Under the pieces are notes generated by a model. That model saw only the letters and a program-made list of their open reading frames with translations, was not told the origin of the DNA and did no database searches. DNA of 64,000 bases. It comes from an uncultured Oscillospiraceae bacterium (GTDB lineage: Bacteria > Bacillota > Clostridia > Oscillospirales > Oscillospiraceae). The DNA is taken from the NCBI GenBank assembly GCA_947625355.1, contig CANQOA010000003.1, positions 1-64,000 on the forward strand, written 5' to 3'. Numbering within the stretch: position 1 is the first letter of the stretch; every line of letters starts with the position of its first letter. Positions 7,732 to 17,766 of this stretch are shown here, piece after piece. The position numbers and the translations under genes are program-made.

Positions 7732-9963
7732 ATGAAACGGCTGATGAGCATTTTTCTGGCCCTGGCCCTGGCCCTGGCGCTGGGGCTGTGCGGGAGCGCC
7801 CTTGCGGAGGGCGGCGGGGTCGAAGAGCCGCCCCAGCCCGAGATCGACACGGGCCTGATGGACCTGGACGATACGGTCAGCTTCCCCGTCCCGGAAGGGA
7901 CGCTGGAGGAACGGCTGGCCCGGGTGACGGCCCAGGTGAAGAAGACCCTGGCCGTGGACGACGGCTACACGGACTTCTCCGGCGACTGGTCCGACGGCCC
8001 CGTGGGGCGGTGGGACCTCTATTGGTCCGACGAGACCCGGCGGCTGAACGTGGAGGCGGACGGCTCCGGGAAGGTGATGAACATCTATCTCTGGACCGAC
8101 AGCGGCCGCGTCGACCGGTTCAGGGGCTTTGACCCGCTGTTCCCGTCCATGGGGCGGGACGAGGCGCTGGCCCTGGCCGGGGACTGGTGCGCGCGGCTGT
8201 TCGCCGGCGAGGAATCCGGCCGGATCGACCAGACGCGGGCGGTGCTGGGCGCGGACGGATACTGGGCCGTGGAGGGGACCGTGCTGAAAAACGGCCTGCC
8301 CTCCCCCATCCGCTTCTCCATGGACCTGCGCGCGGACGGTCTCGCCAGCTTCGACCGGAGCGACAGCTACCGTCCCTATGTGGGCGCGCTGCCCCCGGCG
8401 GAGCCCGGGGCGGACGCGGAGGCCGCGGGAGAGAGCCTGCGCGGGGCGCTGGCAATGGAACTCTATTACGTCTCCGACGGAGATGGCGGCGCCCAGCTCC
8501 AGTATGTGCCCTGCGGGCCCGACACCGTGGTGGACGCGGCCACCGGCGAGGCGGTGGATATGCAGGCGCTGTACGCCTCCTTCGACGGGACCTATGACCG
8601 GGGCAATGCCGCCACCATGGACGCCGCCGCGGCCGAGGCGGAGGGCGGCCTGACGGCGGTGGAGCTGGCGTCCATCGCCAGCTATGAGGCCGTCATGGAC
8701 CAGCAGGCGCTGGACGATGCCCTGCGGAAAATGGAGGCTCTGGGCCTGGAGGGGTTCGAGCAGGATCGCTGCTCCTATGCCCGGGACGCGCAGACCGGCG
8801 CGGTGACCGCCACGGTGCGCTATACGGCCCAGATGACGGAGGACCGGCTGTTCGGCTACAGCGCCGACCAGTTCGACACCGCGCGGCAGGACGGCTGGGA
8901 CCTGACGGTGTATAAGACCGTGACGCTGGACGCCGAAACCGGCGCGCTGCGGAGCGTGAACACCCGCTATCCCCTGTGGGAGCGGCCGGAGGAAGAGCCC
9001 CTGTCGGCGGAGGACCGGATCGCCGCGGCGGCGGATCTCCTGGCCCTGGCCGCGCCGGAGATGGCGGACCAGGCGGCGCTGTGCACGCTCAGCGGCTATG
9101 ACACCGAGGACGAGCTGATCTTCGCCCGGGTCCATGAGGGCTTCTTCTACCCGGAGAACTACCTGCTGGTATCGGTGAACGGCGCCACCGGCACGGTGGA
9201 CCAGTTCCGGTACGAATGGGATGAGGACGTGGCCTTCGGCCCGGCGGAGGACATCGTGACGGCGGACGAGGCCCTGGCCGCCTATGCCGACGCGCTGACG
9301 GTGACCCTGGGCTACGGCGCCTGGCCGGTGGGCGTGGACCGGGAGGAATACGCCGTATATGCCGACTGGTGGGGCTATTCCTACGTGGAGGAGCTGCGCC
9401 TGGTCTACTATTACGAGGGTCTGGACGACGTGGCCGGCGTGGACGCCCTCACCGGAGCGCCGGTGCAAGCGGAGCGGTCCGATGGGACATACGTGTACGA
9501 CGATCTGGACGGCGCGCCCCAGGCGGACATGATCGCGGCCCTGGGCCTGGCGGGCGTGGGCTATCCCGGCGGCAAGTTCCTGCCGGAGCAGGCGCTCACG
9601 GAGCGGGACGCGGTCCGGCTGCTGCTCAGCGCCGCCGTCGTCCGGCCCGAGGGGCTGGACGACGAGGCCCTCTATGAGCGGGCCGCGCAGCTGAACCTGG
9701 CGCCGGAGGACGCCCGGGATCCGGACGCGGCGGTGACCCGGATGGACTTTCTGCGCCTGATGATCGGCGCGTCCCGGTATGGGGACGGGGCGAGACTGGC
9801 CGGCATCTGGGAGACGGGCTTTTCCGATGTGGACGCGCTGGACGAGGGCTTCGCCGCCGTGGCCAGGGCCCTGGGTCTGGCGGAGGGAGACGCCCTTCGC
9901 CCGGCCGAGACGCTGACCCGCGCCGATGCCGCGGCGCTCCTGGGCCGGTTCATGGAGCGCTGA
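7732..9963 (+). CDS. Secreted YcdB/YcdC (PepSY-like) protein with C-terminal SLH-like region
   Basis: Signal peptide MKRLMSIFLALALALALGLCGSALA; TDFSGDWSDGPVGRWDLYWS YcdB-like repeat; C-terminal GFSDVDALDEGFAAVARALGLAEGDALRPAETLTRADAAALL. Confidence 0.75.
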   Translation: MKRLMSIFLALALALALGLCGSALAEGGGVEEPPQPEIDTGLMDLDDTVSFPVPEGTLEERLARVTAQVKKTLAVDDGYTDFSGDWSDGPVGRWDLYWSDETRRLNVEADGSGKVMNIYLWTDSGRVDRFRGFDPLFPSMGRDEALALAGDWCARLFAGEESGRIDQTRAVLGADGYWAVEGTVLKNGLPSPIRFSMDLRADGLASFDRSDSYRPYVGALPPAEPGADAEAAGESLRGALAMELYYVSDGDGGAQLQYVPCGPDTVVDAATGEAVDMQALYASFDGTYDRGNAATMDAAAAEAEGGLTAVELASIASYEAVMDQQALDDALRKMEALGLEGFEQDRCSYARDAQTGAVTATVRYTAQMTEDRLFGYSADQFDTARQDGWDLTVYKTVTLDAETGALRSVNTRYPLWERPEEEPLSAEDRIAAAADLLALAAPEMADQAALCTLSGYDTEDELIFARVHEGFFYPENYLLVSVNGATGTVDQFRYEWDEDVAFGPAEDIVTADEALAAYADALTVTLGYGAWPVGVDREEYAVYADWWGYSYVEELRLVYYYEGLDDVAGVDALTGAPVQAERSDGTYVYDDLDGAPQADMIAALGLAGVGYPGGKFLPEQALTERDAVRLLLSAAVVRPEGLDDEALYERAAQLNLAPEDARDPDAAVTRMDFLRLMIGASRYGDGARLAGIWETGFSDVDALDEGFAAVARALGLAEGDALRPAETLTRADAAALLGRFMER

Positions 9964-10074
9964 GAAAACGCGGCAAGCCGCCGGCTTTACAAAAGGGCGC
10001 CCGCGGGATTATAATGGATATCGCGGCCCTTCGCCGCACGATCCGTCATTTTCTTCCGGAAGGAGCGGTGCGCC

Positions 10075-10725
10075 GTGTTCAGGAGCATTTTCAACGCGGA
10101 AAACGGGCTGTTCAAGCCCTTCGGCTGGTTCGTGGACGTGGTGACCCTCAGCCTGATGTGGCTGGTCTCCAGTCTGGTCATCCTGCCCTTCGGCGGCGCC
10201 ACCGCCGCCCTGTATGACGCCGCCGCCCGCGGGGTCCGGGCCGGCGAGCTGGCCCCCTGGAGCCGGTTCGTCCGCTCGCTCAAGGAGAATTTCATCCCCG
10301 GCATCCTGGCGGGCGTCATCGTGCTGGCAGCGTGCTATGGACTGTACCGCCTTCACGGCGTGGTGTATGGCCTCGCCGACACGGGGGAGCGGAGATGGGG
10401 CCTGGTCTATGTGGCCTTCTGGGTGATGCTGGCGCTGGTCAACGGACTGCTGGCGTGGGTGCTGCCGCTGCTGTCCCGGTTCGAGTTCAAGCTGGGCGGC
10501 CTGCTCTCCACCGCTCTGGCCCTGGGGATGGCCCACCCGTTCTCCACCATGGCCCTGGGTGCCTTCACCACCGGCTGCCTGGCGGTCGGCGGGATGCTGC
10601 TGTGGACGCTGTTTTTCCTCCCTTGCCTGTGGGCCCTGGGCGCATCGCTGCTCCTGGAGCGGGTGTTCCGGCCCTATATGGAGGCCCAGAGCGGCGGCGC
10701 CGCCTCCCAGGACACCGAGTCATAA
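10075..10725 (+). CDS. YesL family protein (DUF624)
   Basis: NAENGLFKPFGWFVDVVTLSLMWLVSSLVILPFGGATAALYD is typical of YesL. Confidence 0.85.
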   Translation: MFRSIFNAENGLFKPFGWFVDVVTLSLMWLVSSLVILPFGGATAALYDAAARGVRAGELAPWSRFVRSLKENFIPGILAGVIVLAACYGLYRLHGVVYGLADTGERRWGLVYVAFWVMLALVNGLLAWVLPLLSRFEFKLGGLLSTALALGMAHPFSTMALGAFTTGCLAVGGMLLWTLFFLPCLWALGASLLLERVFRPYMEAQSGGAASQDTES

Positions 10726-10727
10726 AA

Positions 10728-10766
10728 ACGGCCCCGGCTCACGAAGAGCCGGGGCTGCTATTTTTA
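10728..10766. terminator. Bidirectional intrinsic terminator
   Basis: GCCCCGGCTC-ACGAA-GAGCCGGGGC between convergent genes, flanked by A/T tracts. Confidence 0.8.
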
Positions 10767-10787
10767 TGATATCCGCGTCCGCCGCGC

Positions 10788-11441
10788 TCATGGCAGCAGG
10801 CCGGGCACCAGCTCGGCCAGGCGGGCGGCCAGCTGGCTGTGGCCCTTCCGGCACAGGTGCATATAGTCCACGTGGTTGAACTCGCAGCCCCGGGCGTCCA
10901 TAAAGTGGCAGCCCGTCAGGTCCGCGGTCTTTTGGAAGTAGCGCGCCAGCTGCTCCGACTTCTCGGGGCAGCCCGCGCCCATGGCCTCCCCGCACTCGTT
11001 GTCGTACATATGCGGATCGATGGGCGGCGGGGCCACGATGAGGATGTTGGGGGCGTGGGTCCCCCAGCAGTCCACGCTCTGGCACTTGCGGACCAGCCGC
11101 TCCATGCCGATGGCGATGCAGGCGGCGTTGGCCCCCAGCCGCTCCTTGGTGTCGTTGGTGCCCAGCATGATGATGAGCAGGTCCACCACCTCGTGGCTCT
11201 TCAGCAGCGCATAGGCGCAGCTGAGCGCGTCCATGCTCTCGTGGAGGGGGTCGGGAAACACCGTCGTCCGGCCGGACAGGCCCTCCTCCGTCACCAGAAC
11301 CGCCGGCCCCAGGGCCTTTTGCAGCAGGCAGGTCCAGCGCTCGTCCTCGTTGAAGCGGATGCCGCCGTCGGCGCAGTCCGCCGGGTCGGCGCAGTAGCCA
11401 TGGGTGTTGGAGTCGCCCAGGCATAAGATGTGTTTTCTCAT
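10788..11441 (-). CDS. SGNH/GDSL hydrolase family protein
   Basis: LCLGDSNTHGY block I, MLGTNDTK block III, C-terminal DYMHL catalytic-type region. Confidence 0.85.
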   Translation of the reverse strand: MRKHILCLGDSNTHGYCADPADCADGGIRFNEDERWTCLLQKALGPAVLVTEEGLSGRTTVFPDPLHESMDALSCAYALLKSHEVVDLLIIMLGTNDTKERLGANAACIAIGMERLVRKCQSVDCWGTHAPNILIVAPPPIDPHMYDNECGEAMGAGCPEKSEQLARYFQKTADLTGCHFMDARGCEFNHVDYMHLCRKGHSQLAARLAELVPGLLP

Positions 11442-11454
11442 AAAGTACCTCCCC

Positions 11455-12834
11455 TTATTTCCCCAGCTCGGGCAGGGACGCGGCGGCCACGCTCTGGCCC
11501 ACCCGGCGGGAGCGCTCGTCCGGCAGCGCGGGCGAGACGGCGCCGGCGATCTCCGGGTACTCGTCGGCCAGGACGGCCTTGGCGGTCTCCAGGATGATGT
11601 CCCCTCCCCGGCCGGACATGACCCGTCCCAGCAGCAGCACGTGGTGGAAGCGGTAATAGCCGTGATACATGGCCAGGGCATGGCCCAGGTACACGCCGAT
11701 GGAGCGGAAGATGGCCTCGGCGGGGCTGCCAGGCTGCTCCATGAGCTTCTGGACCTGCTTGAGCTTCTCCGCGGGCGAGAGCTCATCCGGCAGCACGATG
11801 CCCGCGGCGGGGGCCAGCTTGATCACCGCGTCCTGGGAGAAATACTTCACCCCGCAGCCGATGTCCCCCGACCACTCGTCCCGCATGGCGTCCGGGGACG
11901 CGTCCACCGGCACGAAGGCCAGCTCGTTGAGCCAGCCGGTGATGTTCCCGTCGGCATCCACGAAGCCCGCCGCCTCGCTGGTGCCCATGGCGATGCCCAG
12001 CACGTTGTTCTCCCCCAGGCTCATGGCCCCGGCCAGGGCCGTCACGTCCCCGTCGTTGGCCACGGCATAGGGCACGGGCCCGAAGGTATCCGTGATGGCG
12101 CGGATATAGATGTCCTTCACCTTGGCGTCGAACTGGTCCTTGGGCACCTTCAAAAACAGCGAGGCGCTCATGGTGCGGTCGTCGATATACACCCCCGCGG
12201 AGGACACCCCCACCGCGTCCACCCGCGGCATGTGGGCCGCGGCGGACCGCAGCGCGGATACGATGCCGTCATAGTGGTAATCGGGGTCCGCGTTGATCTT
12301 GGGGAACCAGACCACCTCTTCGGAGAACACCGGCTCCCCGTCGATGACGGCGGACACCTTCCGGTCGGAGCCGCCGGCGTCGAACCCGATGCGGCAGCCG
12401 TCCAGATGGCGGCCCACCGCCTTGGCCCCGCCCTTTTCCGCCGGCACCTTCTCGCAGGCGACGATCTCGAAGGGGTGCTCGAACACGTTGGCCATATAGT
12501 CCCAGTCGAAATGCTGCTGTCCTCCGTCCCGGTAGAGCCGCCTCATCTCCTCCGCCAGTCCGGCATCGCTGAGGTATACCCGGAAGCCGCCGTAGATCCA
12601 CAGCATGGTCTTGATGACCCGCTCCACATAATAGATATCCGCCTCGGCGGATCCCGGCGTACCGCGGAACCGGGTGTCCCACACGGCCACCTGCCCGTTG
12701 GACCGCTCCACCGCCACATCCAGCGGCTTGGCCGCCTCGGCCAGATAGGCCCGGTTGAACAGGTTCAGCGGGATGAACCCCGGGTCCAGCTCGGGCACAT
12801 TCTTCACATGCACGTCGATCCCCAAATGCTTCAT
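11455..12834 (-). CDS. ROK-family-like sugar kinase
   Basis: IGFDAGGSDRKVSAVIDG phosphate-binding motif; VANDGDVTALAGAMSLGENNVLGIAMGTSEAAGFVDADGNITGWLNEL; RVMSGRGGDIILE. Confidence 0.72.
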   Translation of the reverse strand: MKHLGIDVHVKNVPELDPGFIPLNLFNRAYLAEAAKPLDVAVERSNGQVAVWDTRFRGTPGSAEADIYYVERVIKTMLWIYGGFRVYLSDAGLAEEMRRLYRDGGQQHFDWDYMANVFEHPFEIVACEKVPAEKGGAKAVGRHLDGCRIGFDAGGSDRKVSAVIDGEPVFSEEVVWFPKINADPDYHYDGIVSALRSAAAHMPRVDAVGVSSAGVYIDDRTMSASLFLKVPKDQFDAKVKDIYIRAITDTFGPVPYAVANDGDVTALAGAMSLGENNVLGIAMGTSEAAGFVDADGNITGWLNELAFVPVDASPDAMRDEWSGDIGCGVKYFSQDAVIKLAPAAGIVLPDELSPAEKLKQVQKLMEQPGSPAEAIFRSIGVYLGHALAMYHGYYRFHHVLLLGRVMSGRGGDIILETAKAVLADEYPEIAGAVSPALPDERSRRVGQSVAAASLPELGK

Positions 12835-13012
12835 ATCAGATCCTCCCTTTGTCCGCGGCGCCGGCGTTCTCCCGCCAGCTGCTGGCAGAAAGCTTCAAAA
12901 AATTGTGCAAAAAATCAAAATACAACCTGCCTTTTCTCCTATAGATTAACATGTTTTCCAAATGTGTCAAGGGATTTTCTGGGATGAATGAAAGTTATTT
13001 TCCGTTTCGTCC

Positions 13013-13041
13013 TTGACGGAAAGTGCTTTGTCAGGTATAGT
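13013..13041 (+). promoter_or_regulatory. Sigma-A-type promoter upstream of AGE epimerase
   Basis: TTGACG-17 nt-TATAGT. Confidence 0.7.
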
Positions 13042-13093
13042 ATCAAGTATAGTAACAAATAAAAAACCACCGATATAACGGGAGGGACGATCA

Positions 13094-14296
13094 ATGGACA
13101 AAAACCGTCTGCGGGAGCATCAGCGCTGGCTCCGGGAGGAGCTGGACCGCTGCGTCCGCTTCTGGCTGGACCATGGCATGGACCCGGTGCACGGCGGGGT
13201 GTACACCTGCCTGGACCGGGAGGGCAACGTTTTTTCCACCGATAAGAGCGTCTGGATGCAGGGGCGGTGCGGCTGGATCTTCGCCCACCTCTGCCGGCTG
13301 TACGGCACGAAGCCCGAGTGGCTGGCCGCCAGCGAGAGCTGTCTGGACTTCATGGAGAAGTACTGCATCAACCGTGCCGCCGGCGGGCGGATGTACTTCA
13401 CCGTCACCGAGGACGGCAGGCCCCTGCGCCAGCGGCGGTATTGCTTCTCCGAGGCGTTCTACGCCATGGCCAACGCCGAGTACTACGGCGTGGCCGGGGG
13501 CGAAGAGCATCTGGAGCGGGCGAGAAGGGCCTATGACCTCTACTGGGATCTGAACCACGGCATGGCCGACCCCACCGGGCTGGGGCCCAAGACCATCCCG
13601 GAGACCCGTTCCGGCCGGTCCTTCGGCGTGCCCATGATCATCCTGAACGTGACGGACGTGCTGCTGCGGGTGGACCCGGAGCGGAAGGCGCTCTATGAGC
13701 AGCGGGCCGCCCAGTGCGTGGAGGAGATCTTCCGCTATCACGTGAAGCCCGAGCTGAAATGCGTGCTGGAGAACGTGGGCCCCGACGGGGAGGCCCGGCT
13801 CTACTACACCGACGGCCGGGTGGTCAACCCCGGACATGACATCGAGGGGGTATGGTTCCTGCTGGAGCACGCCAGGCGCACGGGAGACCGGGAGCTGGTG
13901 AGAAAGGCCGCGCAGATCTTCGACTGGGCCATGGACCTGGGCTGGGACAAGGAATACGGCGGGCTTTTGTACTTCGTGGACTGTCTGGGAAAGCCGCCCG
14001 AGGCCTACGAGCACGACATGAAGCTGTGGTGGCCCCACGACGAGATCCTCATCTCCAGCCTGACCCTTTACCGGGACACCGGGGAGGAAAAATACCTGGA
14101 TTGGTTCGAAAAGACCCTGGACTACTGCAAGCAGTATTTCTCCGATCCGGAATACGGCGAGTGGTACGGCTATCTCCGCCGGGACGGGCAGCCCACCCAG
14201 CCGCCCTGCAAGGGCAGCACCTTCAAGGGCCCCTTCCATCTGCCCCGGATGCTGAGCCTGTGCGACAAGCTGATCGACGGGCTCCTGGCGGACTGA
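13094..14296 (+). CDS. AGE family epimerase/isomerase (N-acylglucosamine 2-epimerase-like)
   Basis: WLDHGMDPVHGGVYTCLDREGNVFSTDKSVWMQGRCGWIFAHLCRLYG; KLWWPHDEILISSLTLY; YGEWYGYLRRDGQP. Confidence 0.92.
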   Translation: MDKNRLREHQRWLREELDRCVRFWLDHGMDPVHGGVYTCLDREGNVFSTDKSVWMQGRCGWIFAHLCRLYGTKPEWLAASESCLDFMEKYCINRAAGGRMYFTVTEDGRPLRQRRYCFSEAFYAMANAEYYGVAGGEEHLERARRAYDLYWDLNHGMADPTGLGPKTIPETRSGRSFGVPMIILNVTDVLLRVDPERKALYEQRAAQCVEEIFRYHVKPELKCVLENVGPDGEARLYYTDGRVVNPGHDIEGVWFLLEHARRTGDRELVRKAAQIFDWAMDLGWDKEYGGLLYFVDCLGKPPEAYEHDMKLWWPHDEILISSLTLYRDTGEEKYLDWFEKTLDYCKQYFSDPEYGEWYGYLRRDGQPTQPPCKGSTFKGPFHLPRMLSLCDKLIDGLLAD

Positions 14297-14339
14297 GGGC
14301 CGCCCCTGCCGCAGCGTCGGAGAAAGGAGGCGTCCCGCC

Positions 14340-15194
14340 ATGACAGAGGAGGACGTATTCGTCCGGATCAACCGCGAATACTACCAGCTCACCAGCTCGG
14401 AGAAAAAGATCGCCGACTACATGATGCTCCACCAGCCGCCGTCCCAGATCCTCTCCATCTCCGAGATGGCGGCGGAGACCGGGGTGGCCGAGGCCACGGT
14501 GTCCCGATTCTGCCGGCGGCTGGGCTATGACGGCTACAACGCCTTCAAGCTGGCGGTGGCCGGCTCCAAGGCCGGCCGGAGCGCCAGCAGCCCTCTGTCC
14601 GGGGAGGTCCTGCCGGAGGACTCGGTGCTCACCATGTGCCAGAAGCTCCGCTCCGACCACACGGAGGCCATCGCCCAGACGATGGACCTGATCCGGCCCG
14701 AGGCGGTGACCGCGGCGGCCGATCTGTTCCTCTCGGCCGAGCGGGTGCTGTGCATGGGCCAGGGCGGGTCCATGATCCTGGCCGAGGAGGCCGCCCATCT
14801 CTTCTCCACCGTCCTGCCCAACTTCTACGCCGTCCAGGGCTCCCATTTCCAGGTGATCCGGGCGGTCCATCTGGGCCCCAGGGACGCGGTGTTCTACTTC
14901 TCCTACTCCGGCTCCACCCGCGACATGCTGGACGTGCTGAAGATCGCCCGCAGCAAGGGCGCCCGCAGCGTGCTCATCACCCGCTTCCCCAACTCCTTCG
15001 GCGCCGCCCACGCGGACATCGTCCTGGAATGCGGCTCCCGGGAGAACCCCCTCCAGCTGGGCTCCATCGCCGCCTGCATGGCCCAGCTGTACCTGGTGGA
15101 CGTGCTGTTCAGCGAGGTGTGCCGCCGGGATATGGCGGAGGCCCGCTCCCGGCGCAAGCAGGTGGCGGACGCCCTGACAGACAAACATATGTGA
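14340..15194 (+). CDS. MurR/RpiR family transcriptional regulator
   Basis: N-terminal HTH_6 (LTSSEKKIADYMM...ISEMAAETGVAEATVSRFCRRLGYDGYNAFKLAV) plus SIS domain (VFYFSYSGSTRDMLDVLKIARSKGARSVLITRF). Confidence 0.94.
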   Translation: MTEEDVFVRINREYYQLTSSEKKIADYMMLHQPPSQILSISEMAAETGVAEATVSRFCRRLGYDGYNAFKLAVAGSKAGRSASSPLSGEVLPEDSVLTMCQKLRSDHTEAIAQTMDLIRPEAVTAAADLFLSAERVLCMGQGGSMILAEEAAHLFSTVLPNFYAVQGSHFQVIRAVHLGPRDAVFYFSYSGSTRDMLDVLKIARSKGARSVLITRFPNSFGAAHADIVLECGSRENPLQLGSIAACMAQLYLVDVLFSEVCRRDMAEARSRRKQVADALTDKHM

Positions 15195-15251
15195 TCCGAC
15201 GGCGGTCCCTCTTTGGCGGGGACCGCCGCGGTTTTTGCCGCTTTCAAAATA

Positions 15252-15268
15252 ATTTTCATCATGAAAAT
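15252..15268. promoter_or_regulatory. Candidate operator palindrome
   Basis: ATTTTCAT-C-ATGAAAAT, perfect 8-bp arms, upstream of the promoter at 15298. Confidence 0.5.
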
Positions 15269-15297
15269 CGCAGGAAAAATTACTTTCAAATAATAGC

Positions 15298-15326
15298 TTG
15301 ACAGCAGAGCTGGCGTATTGTATAAT
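15298..15326 (+). promoter_or_regulatory. Consensus sigma-A promoter for ABC transporter operon
   Basis: TTGACA-17 nt-TATAAT. Confidence 0.85.
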
Positions 15327-15385
15327 CTATACAACAGTCCAGCTTGATAGGGACAAAAATTTATCAAAAAATAAGGAGACCAGCC

Positions 15386-16714
15386 ATGAAACACACGAAG
15401 AAGATCCTTGCGCTCGTGCTCGCGCTCTCCATGGTCTTTACGCTGTGCGCCTTTGCCCAGGCCGACGGCGTGGAGCCCGCCAAGGAGATCACACTGTGGA
15501 CGTATCCCATCGGCAACTGGAGCAATGAGGAAGTCGTCAACTCCCTGGTGGGCGACTTCGAGGCCGAGACCGGCATCCATGTGACCGTCGATTACCTGAC
15601 CTACACCGACGGCGACGACCGGGTGAACACCGCCATCACCGCCGGCAACGCGCCCGACCTGCTGATGGAAGGTCCCGACCGTATGGTGGCCGGCTGGGGC
15701 GCCCAGGGCCACATGGTCGATCTGGCCGACATGTTCGACGAGAAGGACCTGGAGGAGATCAACCCCACCGTTATGGACGTGGTGACCTCTGACGACGGTT
15801 CCGTCTATCTCTATCCCCTGGTCATGACCGCTTTCTGCGCGGGCATCAACGTGGACGCCTTCAAGGAGGCGGGCGCTGACCAGTATGTGGATCTGGAGAA
15901 CCACACCTGGACCGTCGACGGCTTCAAGGCCGCTGTCAAGGCTCTGTATGACCACTTCGGCAGCACCGCTGTGGCGGTGTACTGCGCCGGCCAGGGCGGC
16001 GACCAGGGCACCCGCGCTCTGGTGACCAACTTCCACGGCGGCACCTACACCACCCCCGAGCATGACGGCTACACCTGGGACGATCCCGAGAACATCCAGG
16101 CCATCGAAGAGCTGGCCGAGATGAAGGGCCAGGGCCTTGAGTTCGACGCCTCCCTGGTGGGCGGCGACGAGATCGCTCTGTTCTATCAGGGCGTGCTGAA
16201 GATCGCTCTTTGCTGGAGCATCCAGCAGCAGCTCGATCCCAACCTGGCCGGCACCGGCGAGGGCCTGACCATGAACGGCGAGCAGATCGCCTTCATGAAC
16301 TTCCCCTCCCAGGAGGGTGTTGACCCCGTCCTGAACGGCGGCATCTGGGGCTTCGGCATCTTCGATAACGGCGACGAGGCCCGTATCGCTGCTGCCAAGC
16401 AGTTCATCCAGTACATGTGCGACTCCGAGCACACCGCTGAGGCGGTCCGGCAGGCCAACTACTTCGGCGTCCGCTCCGCCGCCGCCGACGGCACCGTCGA
16501 TCTGTCCGGCATCTGGGACGACAACGAGACCATGAAGGAGTTCAACGCCACCGTCGTTCCCAACATGGGCGACTATTACCAGATCTCCAAGGGCTGGAAC
16601 CAGGCTCGTACCGCTTGGTGGACCATGCTCCAGAAGGTCGGCGAGGGCGAGGACATCCCCACCGTCGTTGCCCAGTACTGCGCTGAGGCCAACGAGGCGG
16701 CCGCTGCCGGCTGA
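15386..16714 (+). CDS. Sugar ABC transporter substrate-binding protein
   Basis: Signal peptide; SBP_bac_1 features LWTYPIGNWSNEEVVNSLVGDFEAETGIHVTVDYLTY...ITAGNAPDLLMEGPDRMV. Confidence 0.9.
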   Translation: MKHTKKILALVLALSMVFTLCAFAQADGVEPAKEITLWTYPIGNWSNEEVVNSLVGDFEAETGIHVTVDYLTYTDGDDRVNTAITAGNAPDLLMEGPDRMVAGWGAQGHMVDLADMFDEKDLEEINPTVMDVVTSDDGSVYLYPLVMTAFCAGINVDAFKEAGADQYVDLENHTWTVDGFKAAVKALYDHFGSTAVAVYCAGQGGDQGTRALVTNFHGGTYTTPEHDGYTWDDPENIQAIEELAEMKGQGLEFDASLVGGDEIALFYQGVLKIALCWSIQQQLDPNLAGTGEGLTMNGEQIAFMNFPSQEGVDPVLNGGIWGFGIFDNGDEARIAAAKQFIQYMCDSEHTAEAVRQANYFGVRSAAADGTVDLSGIWDDNETMKEFNATVVPNMGDYYQISKGWNQARTAWWTMLQKVGEGEDIPTVVAQYCAEANEAAAAG

Positions 16715-16757
16715 TCGGTCGAGTGAGCATCCCCTGAGACTTCGTTAGAGGGTTTAC

Positions 16758-16796
16758 GCGCCCCTCCCCCGCGACGCGCGGGGAGGGGCGTGTTTT
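16758..16796 (+). terminator. Stem-loop between SBP and permease genes
   Basis: CGCCCCTCCCC...CGGGGAGGGGCG followed by TGTTTTTG. Confidence 0.75.
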
Positions 16797-16833
16797 TGTT
16801 TTCCCGATCTGCTGAGAAAGTGAGGTGCCTATT

Positions 16834-17754
16834 TTGGCAAGAGCTGCCCAACCGACTGTCAGCCGGGCGCTTCGGCGGCGCGAGACGGTGTCCGGCTATC
16901 TGTTCATGCTGCCCAGTCTGGTTTTCTTCCTGGGCTTCGTCGTCATCCCCATGGTGATCTGCATCTTCACCAGCCTCACCGATTCCATGATGAACAACAC
17001 CAAGCCCGTCAACTTCGTGGGCCTGGCCAATTTCCAAAAGCTCTTCCAGGACGAGAAATTCCTGGAGGCCCTGAAAAACACGTTCATCATCGTGGTGGTC
17101 AGCGTCCCGGTGACCTGTGCCTTCTCCCTGTGGGTGTCCTCCGCCATCTACAAGATGAACAACTTCTTCCTCTCCGCCTTTCGGTGCATCTTCTACCTGC
17201 CGGTGGTCACCGGCTCGGTGGCCGTCACCGTGGTGTGGAAGTGGATGTACAACAACTACTACGGCGTGTTCAACTACCTGCTGGGACCACAGGGCCTGGG
17301 CGTCATCGAGAAGAACATCAACTGGCTGGGCGACCCCCGGTTCGCCCTGGGATGCATCATCCTGATCCTGCTGACCACCTCGGTGGGCCAGCCCATCGTG
17401 CTGTATGTGTCCGCCCTGGGCAACGTGGATCAGTCCCTGGTGGAGGCCGCCAAGGTGGACGGCGCCACCAACTTCCAGGTGTTCTGGCGGGTGAAATGGC
17501 CCCAGATGATGCCCACCACCCTGTACATCCTGGTGATCACCACCATCAATTCCTTCCAGTGCTTCGCGCTGATCCAATTGCTGACATCCGGCGGGTCAGG
17601 GACCAATACGGTGATGTACTATATCTATTACACCGCCTTCAAGCTGACCTCGACGGCCGGCCACTTCGGCTACGCCAACGCCATGGGCGTGATCCTGGCC
17701 ATCTTCATCGGCGCGCTGTCGGCCCTCCAGTTCTGGCTGGCCAAAGAGCGGTAA
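16834..17754 (+). CDS. Sugar ABC transporter permease (MalF/UgpA type)
   Basis: GYLFMLPSLVFFLGFVVIPM; EAAKVDGATNFQVFWRVKWPQMMPT EAA motif. Confidence 0.9.
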   Translation: MARAAQPTVSRALRRRETVSGYLFMLPSLVFFLGFVVIPMVICIFTSLTDSMMNNTKPVNFVGLANFQKLFQDEKFLEALKNTFIIVVVSVPVTCAFSLWVSSAIYKMNNFFLSAFRCIFYLPVVTGSVAVTVVWKWMYNNYYGVFNYLLGPQGLGVIEKNINWLGDPRFALGCIILILLTTSVGQPIVLYVSALGNVDQSLVEAAKVDGATNFQVFWRVKWPQMMPTTLYILVITTINSFQCFALIQLLTSGGSGTNTVMYYIYYTAFKLTSTAGHFGYANAMGVILAIFIGALSALQFWLAKER

Positions 17755-17766
17755 GGGGGTGCAGAG

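Noticed and set aside
7696-9468. 590-aa minus-strand ORF opposite the YcdB-like gene
   Set aside because: Antisense artefact; sense strand has signal peptide, RBS and domains.
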